Assembly: GCA_964570525.1 (NCBI GenBank)
Contig: CAZMYO010000028.1
Coordinates: 1-12,252, forward strand
Direction of reading: 5' to 3'
Length of the DNA: 12,252 nucleotides
From: CAZMYO01 sp964570525
GTDB taxonomy: Bacteria; Patescibacteriota; Patescibacteriia; Magasanikbacterales; GWA2-37-8
Shown: in pieces, positions 3,684-8,910 of the stretch
How positions within the stretch are numbered: position 1 is the first letter of the stretch
How the letters are laid out: each line of letters opens with the position of its first letter
Made by a program: the position numbers and the translations under genes
Notes under the pieces: generated by a model
The model's input: the letters and a program-made list of their open reading frames with translations, nothing else
What the model was told of the DNA's origin: nothing
Databases searched by the model: none

Positions 3684-5186
3684 ATGTACCGCCGACCTAT
3701 TAATTTATTACATGATTCCGAAGCCTTACCGAACGAAGAATTAGCGCCTAAAAAGAAAACGTTCTGGCGAATTTTTATTCTTGGCGCCCTTATTGTTCTC
3801 TCCGCTATTTTCATTATCCGATACTACACTATTGGAAGCTGGCCAGACCAAGCCTCGGCCTATGACCAAAAAACGCTTCGCCCTAAAAACAACGGCTTTT
3901 TCCGATCGATAAAAAATTTCATTTTCAACTCCGATAGTGTGCTCGAGGGCCAACGTGACGACCGAATCAATATTCTTCTCTTGGGAATTGGCGGCCCCGG
4001 CCACGATGGCCCCTACCTTACCGATACCAACATTATTTTGAGTATTAAACCCAGCACCAAAGAAGTGGCCTTGATCTCGATTCCTCGCGATTTGGGTGTA
4101 AAAATCCCCGGCCACGATTGGCGAAAGATAAATAGCGCGGATGCCTTTGGAGAGGCGGCTAGTGCCGGGGAGGGCGGCGAATTTGCGCGAAAAATTTTTG
4201 CCGAAACGTTTGGCCTTGACATTCCTTATTATATAAGGGTAGACTTCAAGGCCTTCCAAGAGCTTATCGATGGGGTGGGCGGGGTAACTGTCAAAATTCC
4301 CAGAACCTTTACCGATCAATCTTTCCCCGGCGCGAGTTCCACTTTTATAACTATCCACTTTGACGCCGGCATAGAGATGCTGAATGGGAAACGCGCGTTG
4401 GAGTTTAGTCGTTCCCGCCACGGCGATAATGGCGAGGGCTCTGATTTTGCCCGCGCCTACCGGCAACAACTGGTACTTACGGCGCTCAAAGAAAAGCTCC
4501 TTTCGTTTGGCACCTATATCAATCCGCTCGTGATTCAAAAAATATTACAATCGCTTAACAACCATATTACCGCCAACTTGGATTTTGGGCAGATCATGTA
4601 TCTGGCTGCTCTTGGCCATGACATGAGCGGAATCACCAAAACTTTGGTGCTCGACAACAACCCCAACGGCTACCTGGTAAGTACCACCGGAGAATCCGGA
4701 GCTTTTATCCTTTCACCTAAAACGGGGAATTTTAATGAAATCAATGCGGCAATTAAAGATATTTTTTCGGCCGCTGTAACAGGTTCGGGAGAACTTGCCA
4801 CCTCGACGTCTCCCACGAACTATGTTCCGCCGCCGCTCGCTGTCAGTTCGGGCGTAGCGGTGGAGATTCAGAACGGCACCTGGCGAGTAGGGCTCGCGAG
4901 CCGCCTAAAACAGCGTTTGGAAGAAAAGGGATTTTCCATTATCGGCATTGGCAATAGTTTAAAGCGTCCGATTGCCACCACGACCGTCTACCTCGTCAAC
5001 CCGACGGCGGATAAAAAAGTAGTTGACGACCTCAAGAATGAACTCCGCGCGGCGGTTGCCCCGGCGCTCACCGATTGGCTGGCGCAAACGTATGACGATC
5101 CGAAGACTGTTGATGATGAATCTGGCATGAAATACAATAGGGACGCCGATATTCTGGTGATTTTGGGAAGTGATATAAAAGAATAA
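3684..5186 (+). CDS. LytR-CpsA-Psr (LCP) family envelope glycopolymer transferase with LytR_C domain
   Basis: LCP enzymes transfer lipid-linked glycopolymers (teichoic acid, capsule or arabinogalactan-like chains) to the cell wall on the outer face of the membrane. The 500-residue product has a cytoplasmic N-terminus, one membrane helix (about 27-47) and an extracellular LCP domain. Visible LCP motifs are LLLGIGG (98-104), TDTN (113-116), the SIPRD segment (132-136), GVGGV (197-201), SRSRH (242-246) and DFARAYRQQ (254-262); these include the arginines and aspartates that bind the pyrophosphate group. A linker rich in S, T and P (about 365-390) leads to a LytR_C domain (about 392-498). The start is set by the promoter, which lies so close that no upstream start could be used. 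The acceptor polymer is unknown. Confidence 0.9.
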   Translation: MYRRPINLLHDSEALPNEELAPKKKTFWRIFILGALIVLSAIFIIRYYTIGSWPDQASAYDQKTLRPKNNGFFRSIKNFIFNSDSVLEGQRDDRINILLLGIGGPGHDGPYLTDTNIILSIKPSTKEVALISIPRDLGVKIPGHDWRKINSADAFGEAASAGEGGEFARKIFAETFGLDIPYYIRVDFKAFQELIDGVGGVTVKIPRTFTDQSFPGASSTFITIHFDAGIEMLNGKRALEFSRSRHGDNGEGSDFARAYRQQLVLTALKEKLLSFGTYINPLVIQKILQSLNNHITANLDFGQIMYLAALGHDMSGITKTLVLDNNPNGYLVSTTGESGAFILSPKTGNFNEINAAIKDIFSAAVTGSGELATSTSPTNYVPPPLAVSSGVAVEIQNGTWRVGLASRLKQRLEEKGFSIIGIGNSLKRPIATTTVYLVNPTADKKVVDDLKNELRAAVAPALTDWLAQTYDDPKTVDDESGMKYNRDADILVILGSDIKE

Positions 5187-5199
5187 TTTGTCGCCAATC

Positions 5200-5234
5200 A
5201 TTAGTCATTAGAAATTAGAGCTTAGAACTTATAA
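5200..5234. repeat. Degenerate 7-bp tandem repeat before der
   Basis: Five consecutive 7-base units: ATTAGTC, ATTAGAA, ATTAGAG, CTTAGAA, CTTATAA. The array fills most of the gap between lcp and der and ends 4 bases before the der ATG. The last unit creates a TATAAT that is too close to the ATG to serve as its -10 box. Confidence 0.75.
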
Positions 5235-5238
5235 TAAT

Positions 5239-6612
5239 ATGGCTACTCCGGCTAAAATTATTGATCAGAACCTCCCGACCGTGGCCTTGGTCGGCCGGGT
5301 TAATGTTGGAAAATCGGCGCTCTTCAACCGTATTATGGAAGAACGGCAAGCTTTGGTGTCGGATATCCCCGGCACCACCCGTACCAGAAATGTGGGTATT
5401 GCCAGCTGGCGAGGAAAAAATTTCCGCTTGATTGATACCGGCGGACTGACTTTTTCCGAAGACGTGCCGCTGGAAGATGACATTATCAAACAGACGGAGA
5501 TCGCTTTGCGGGAATCCGATCTGATTGTTTTTGTTACCGACATTCAGAGCGGACTCCTGCCCCAAGAGCGGGAACTCGCCAAAAAATTATTGAAAAAAAA
5601 TAAGGATAAACCAATTATTCTAGTGGCTAACAAAGCCGACGATGTTCTTTCCCGCACAAAAATTTATGAACGAGAGTGGCTGGGTTTGGGACTGGGAGAG
5701 CCCATCCCGGTATCGGCGGCTAACGGCAGCAACGTCGGAGATTTACTTGATCTTATTTATTCCAATTTTAATAAGCTTAGCCGCCGGCCAAAAAAGGTGA
5801 AGGAGACCGCGGCGCCAATCAAGGTCGCTCTCATGGGCCGCCCGAACGTGGGCAAATCTTCCCTTTTTAATAAACTGATCGGTGAAGAGCGCGTGATTGT
5901 GAACCCAATGCCCCACACCACGCGCGAGCCGCACGATATTCTGGTGGCGGTAGACGGCCAACCGCTACTTTTTATTGACACCGCCGGCATTCGGCGCAAA
6001 GCCAAAGTTTCCGGCGAGCTTGAAAAAATCGGCATTGGCAAAAGCATCGCCACCATCAACAAAGCCGACATTGTGCTTTTGGTGCTTGATTCCACCGAGC
6101 CGATTACCGACCAGGATCAGCAGTTGGCCGGGCTTCTGCGCGAGCATACTCGAAGCGTCATCATTATCGTCAATAAGTGGGACCTGGCCGAAGATAACAG
6201 CGATGAATTCCGGAACAATGTTAAAAAAGATATTTACGCGAGCTTCCCCCACCTGGATTTCGCGCCGATTGTCTTCGTGAGCGCCACCACCGGCTATCGC
6301 TCGCATCAAATCTTCCCACTGATCAAACAAGCTTGGGAAGGACGGCAGATTGTGCTCTCCGATGAGGTGCTACATGATTTCTTGAAGCGGGTGGTGAAAA
6401 AGCATCTGCCGACTCGCGACCGAGGAGTGCGTCACCCGAAAATTTTGGGGTTGACCCAGCTTGGTTTTAACCCGCCGATGTTTGAAATGAAGATTAAACC
6501 CAATACCTCGGTGCATATTTCCTATGTCCACTATGTCGCCAACCGCCTGCGCGAAGAATTCGGTTTTTTCGCCGCGCCGATTGTGATGAAGCTAAGTAAA
6601 CTTAAACGATAA
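5239..6612 (+). CDS. der: Ribosome-assembly GTPase Der (EngA)
   Basis: Der is an essential GTPase with two G domains in tandem that helps mature the 50S subunit. At 457 residues the length is normal. G domain 1 has GRVNVGKS (19-26), PGTTR (44-48), DTGG (66-69) and NKAD (131-134). G domain 2 has GRPNVGKS (200-207), DTAG (247-250) and NKWD (312-315). The last 80 or so residues form the KH-like domain. G domain 1 has V where P is usual in the P-loop, and switch I of domain 2 reads MPHTTRE where PGTTRD is usual. A basic linker (SRRPKKVKE, 181-189) joins the G domains. No Shine-Dalgarno sequence is visible. Confidence 0.96.
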   Translation: MATPAKIIDQNLPTVALVGRVNVGKSALFNRIMEERQALVSDIPGTTRTRNVGIASWRGKNFRLIDTGGLTFSEDVPLEDDIIKQTEIALRESDLIVFVTDIQSGLLPQERELAKKLLKKNKDKPIILVANKADDVLSRTKIYEREWLGLGLGEPIPVSAANGSNVGDLLDLIYSNFNKLSRRPKKVKETAAPIKVALMGRPNVGKSSLFNKLIGEERVIVNPMPHTTREPHDILVAVDGQPLLFIDTAGIRRKAKVSGELEKIGIGKSIATINKADIVLLVLDSTEPITDQDQQLAGLLREHTRSVIIIVNKWDLAEDNSDEFRNNVKKDIYASFPHLDFAPIVFVSATTGYRSHQIFPLIKQAWEGRQIVLSDEVLHDFLKRVVKKHLPTRDRGVRHPKILGLTQLGFNPPMFEMKIKPNTSVHISYVHYVANRLREEFGFFAAPIVMKLSKLKR

Positions 6613-6613
6613 T

Positions 6614-6676
6614 AAATGCTAATTTTGTAAATCGGACGATAAACGCTAATCTACGAACATGCTAATGCGCGAATAG
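6614..6676. repeat. Left imperfect inverted repeat of GxxExxY module
   Basis: This segment and the reverse complement of 7070-7133 both begin AAATGC(T/G)AAT and share a 23-base core (6644-6666 against 7089-7111) with 2 mismatches, followed by AATGCGCGA on both sides with a small length difference. The repeated word GCTAAT occurs three times here. Confidence 0.75.
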
Positions 6677-6682
6677 AAGAAT

Positions 6683-7069
6683 GTGGCAGAATTGATTCAT
6701 AGAGATTTATCATTTCTCATTACGGGCATCCTTTTCGAAGTTCATAATGAGCTCGGCAAATATACCACTGAAAAACAAGTATGTGATCTGATAGAGGAAA
6801 GGCTAGGTAAGGCACACATACCCTATCAGCGTGAAAGTGTACTGGTACCAATTCACGCCGGTGAAATGATTGGAAGACATCGAGTTGATTTCCTAATTGA
6901 CAACAAGCTTGTCCTTGAGGTTAAATGCAAGTATTATTTAACACGGGAGGATTACTTCCAGATAAGGAGGTACTTGAGTGTTCTTAACATGAAGCTTGGA
7001 ATACTGGTTAATTTTCATGAAGATCGCTTGCGCCCAAAACGAGTACTCAACAGCACAGGAAAAGAATAA
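6683..7069 (+). CDS. GxxExxY / PD-(D/E)XK-type small protein
   Basis: This is a 128-residue soluble protein of the GxxExxY family (PDDEXK_3-like). A nuclease-fold core is suggested by VDFLIDNKLVLEVK, in which D69 and the pair E79-x-K81 form a D...ExK motif. The N-terminal part (FEVHNELGKYTTEKQVCDLI) is the region of the name motif, here altered: the G and E are present but the tyrosine is not in its usual place. The function of the family is not established; DNA cleavage is only inferred from the fold. The start is GTG at 6683; the ATG at 6681 is out of frame. The gene is flanked on both sides by imperfect inverted repeats, separating der from pth, which suggests insertion as a unit. Confidence 0.82.
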   Translation: MAELIHRDLSFLITGILFEVHNELGKYTTEKQVCDLIEERLGKAHIPYQRESVLVPIHAGEMIGRHRVDFLIDNKLVLEVKCKYYLTREDYFQIRRYLSVLNMKLGILVNFHEDRLRPKRVLNSTGKE

Positions 7070-7133
7070 ATTCGCACTCGCGCATTGGATTAGCATATTT
7101 GTAGATTAGCGCCACACTTTCACATTCGCATTT
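7070..7133. repeat. Right imperfect inverted repeat of GxxExxY module
   Basis: This is the partner of 6614-6676 in inverted orientation. It starts at the stop codon of the GxxExxY gene and ends directly before the pth ATG, so any promoter or ribosome-binding sequence of pth must lie inside it. Confidence 0.75.
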
Positions 7134-7664
7134 ATGAAACTTATCATCGGCCTTGGCAACCCGGGAAAAGAATATGAGCGCACTCGTCATAACGCGGGGT
7201 TTGTTGTCATTGACAAATTGACTACGGACTACGGACTACGGACTACGGCCGATAAAAGGAGCGATGCCGAAGTGGCCAAAGGAAAAATCAACGGCAAACG
7301 TGCGTTGCTTGCCAAACCGCAAACTTTTATGAATAATTCCGGCATGGCCGCGCGCGCGCTTTTAAATTTTTACAAACTAACTCCGGCGAATATTATTGTA
7401 ATACACGACGATAAGGATATTCCGCTGGGAGAATTTCGGATACAAAAAAATCGCGGCGCGGCCGGACATAACGGGGTACAGTCAATCATCGACCAGCTTG
7501 GAACAAAAAACTTTACGCGCGTCCGGGTGGGGGTCGCGCCTCAAGACAAAACAATCCGCGATACCGCCGAATTTGTGCTGGGTAAATTTACCAAGGAAGA
7601 ACAAAAGTTACTCTCCAAGGTTGTCGTAAAAATAATGGAGGAGATTAAACAACTTGTTGCATAA
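7134..7664 (+). CDS. pth: Peptidyl-tRNA hydrolase
   Basis: Pth releases peptides from prematurely dropped peptidyl-tRNAs and recycles the tRNA in the cytoplasm. The 176-residue protein shows GLGNPG (6-11), TRHNAGF with the catalytic H19, FMNNSG (65-70), the HDD segment (91-93, containing the catalytic aspartate) and RGAAGHNG (107-114). Length is slightly short but complete. Residues 30-39 are encoded by four exact copies of a 7-base repeat, located in a loop between N-terminal strands that varies in the family. Because the repeat length is not a multiple of three, it is read in three different frames. The gene starts immediately after the right inverted repeat of the GxxExxY module; no Shine-Dalgarno sequence is seen. 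Confidence 0.95.
   Translation: MKLIIGLGNPGKEYERTRHNAGFVVIDKLTTDYGLRTTADKRSDAEVAKGKINGKRALLAKPQTFMNNSGMAARALLNFYKLTPANIIVIHDDKDIPLGEFRIQKNRGAAGHNGVQSIIDQLGTKNFTRVRVGVAPQDKTIRDTAEFVLGKFTKEEQKLLSKVVVKIMEEIKQLVA
7221..7248. repeat. Four exact copies of ACTACGG inside pth
   Basis: A perfect 4 x 7 = 28-base tandem array in the coding sequence. Gain or loss of one unit would shift the pth frame by one base. Confidence 0.95.
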
Positions 7665-7669
7665 TAACG

Positions 7670-7701
7670 TTTCGTACTTTCGTACTTTTCGTATTTCGTA
7701 C
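7670..7701. repeat. Four 8-bp tandem units before dprA
   Basis: TTTCGTAC, TTTCGTAC, TTTTCGTA, TTTCGTAC in strict 8-base register. The array fills the gap between the pth stop and the dprA ATG. Confidence 0.85.
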
Positions 7702-7707
7702 ATACTT

Positions 7708-8787
7708 ATGAACTATCACGCCGCGCTCGCCCACTTCCCCAAAATAACCTATCTCCGCTATAAACGATTACGAAATTATTTTCCTACTATTGCCGATTCC
7801 TGGACAGCGGAAGTAGACGACTTTATAAAAGCCGGCCTCGAAGAAGAAATCGGCCACGAATTTATTGTCTGGCGCGAGGCGCATCCGGTAGAAAAAATCA
7901 CCGAAGATCTAAAACGTGAGAACATTACCACGGTAACACTCGGAGAACCCGGCTATCCGCGACTGCTTGGAGAAATTGCCGATCCGCCGCACACCTTGTT
8001 TATCCGAGGCAAACTGCCTCCCTCGGAACAGCCGACCGTAGCCATAGTCGGCACGCGCAAATGCACCGGCTATGGCCGACAGATGGCCGAAGATTTCGCC
8101 GCCGCTTTGGTCGGTCAAGGCATCGCGGTCGTGAGCGGGTTAGCCCTCGGCATTGATGGTATCGCCCATGAGGCCGCGCTCCGGACCGGCGGCACCACCA
8201 TTGCGGTGCTTGGCTCCGGAGTTGATCGTCGCCACATTTACCCCGCCGCTCACCAGCGCCTGGCGGAAGAAATTATTACCCATGGCGGCGCCGTAATTTC
8301 CGAATACCCGCCCGGATTCCTACCCACCCAATACTCCTTTCCGGCGCGAAATAGAATTATCGCCGGATTATCTTTAGGCACGCTTATTATCGAAGCGCCC
8401 GCTGAATCCGGCGCCTTAATTACGGCCAAATGCGCGCTGGATTATAACCGCGAGGTTTTTGCCGTTCCCCACCCGGTCACTTCCTCTCTCGGCGTTGGCG
8501 GCAACAATCTAATTAAGATGGGAGCGATACTTGTAAGCACAGTAGAAGATATCATGAATGCTTTACAGCTTAAAAATATCAAAGAGATTATCGCCAATAA
8601 CCAAACCCTGCCGGCCACCCCGAACGAAGCCAAAATCATCCCTCATCTTTCTAAAGAACCATGCCATATTGACGCCCTTATTAAGCTAAGCGGGCTTGAA
8701 AGCGGCATTGTTACCGGCGCCCTTACCATGATGGAGATGAAAGGCCGGGTCAGAAATGTTGGTGGTATGATGTATGTTATCCGATAA
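7708..8787 (+). CDS. dprA: DNA processing protein DprA (Smf)
   Basis: DprA binds incoming single-stranded DNA and loads RecA during natural transformation; it also occurs in many bacteria not known to be competent. The 359-residue protein has a helical N-terminal region, PGYPRLL (81-87), and a Rossmann-like core with VGTRKCTGYG (114-123), SGLALGIDGIAHEAAL (143-158), GSGVD (169-173), FPARNRIIAGLS (211-222) and ESGALITA (233-240). A C-terminal winged-helix domain follows (about 300-359). I use the ATG at 7708; a longer frame from TTG at 7654 would run through the tandem repeat and overlap pth, and its extra 18 residues look like translated repeat. CPR cells usually depend on hosts, and DNA uptake is a plausible role. 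Confidence 0.93.
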   Translation: MNYHAALAHFPKITYLRYKRLRNYFPTIADSWTAEVDDFIKAGLEEEIGHEFIVWREAHPVEKITEDLKRENITTVTLGEPGYPRLLGEIADPPHTLFIRGKLPPSEQPTVAIVGTRKCTGYGRQMAEDFAAALVGQGIAVVSGLALGIDGIAHEAALRTGGTTIAVLGSGVDRRHIYPAAHQRLAEEIITHGGAVISEYPPGFLPTQYSFPARNRIIAGLSLGTLIIEAPAESGALITAKCALDYNREVFAVPHPVTSSLGVGGNNLIKMGAILVSTVEDIMNALQLKNIKEIIANNQTLPATPNEAKIIPHLSKEPCHIDALIKLSGLESGIVTGALTMMEMKGRVRNVGGMMYVIR

Positions 8788-8873
8788 ACTTCTTGGCCTT
8801 GACCCATGTTAAGGCATGGTTGACAAAAACCAAATTATCTGCTAATTTATGGTCTTCCTGGGCTTATCCTGTT

Positions 8874-8902
8874 TTGACAGTCAGGCCTTTTTCAGCTATC
8901 AT
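8874..8902 (+). promoter_or_regulatory. topA promoter
   Basis: TTGACA (8874-8879), a 17-base spacer, and TATCAT (8897-8902). Only 8 bases separate the -10 box from the topA ATG, so the predicted start near 8909 gives an essentially leaderless mRNA. Confidence 0.82.
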
Positions 8903-8910
8903 ACCAGCTT

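Noticed and set aside
3741..4538. Minus-strand open frame of 265 codons
   Set aside because: It is antisense to lcp, whose LCP motifs are clear; the antisense frame has no recognisable domain and results from codon composition.
5230..5235. TATAAT just before der
   Set aside because: It ends only 3 bases before the ATG, so a start from it would fall inside the gene; no good -35 is at the right distance. It is probably a by-product of the 7-bp array.
7221..7248. Tandem repeats considered as a CRISPR array
   Set aside because: Units are 7-8 bases with no spacers; no CRISPR repeats or cas genes are present in the window.
7654..7707. Longer N-terminus for DprA from a TTG codon
   Set aside because: It would overlap the pth stop and translate the 8-bp tandem repeat; the conserved DprA-like start fits the ATG at 7708.
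8820..8848. Second TTGACA upstream of topA
   Set aside because: At 17 bases the -10 candidate is TAATTT, a poor match, and the site at 8874-8902 is much better placed.
8788..8870. Possible terminator after dprA
   Set aside because: A weak CCATG/CATGG hairpin is visible, but no T-run follows, so I do not call it.
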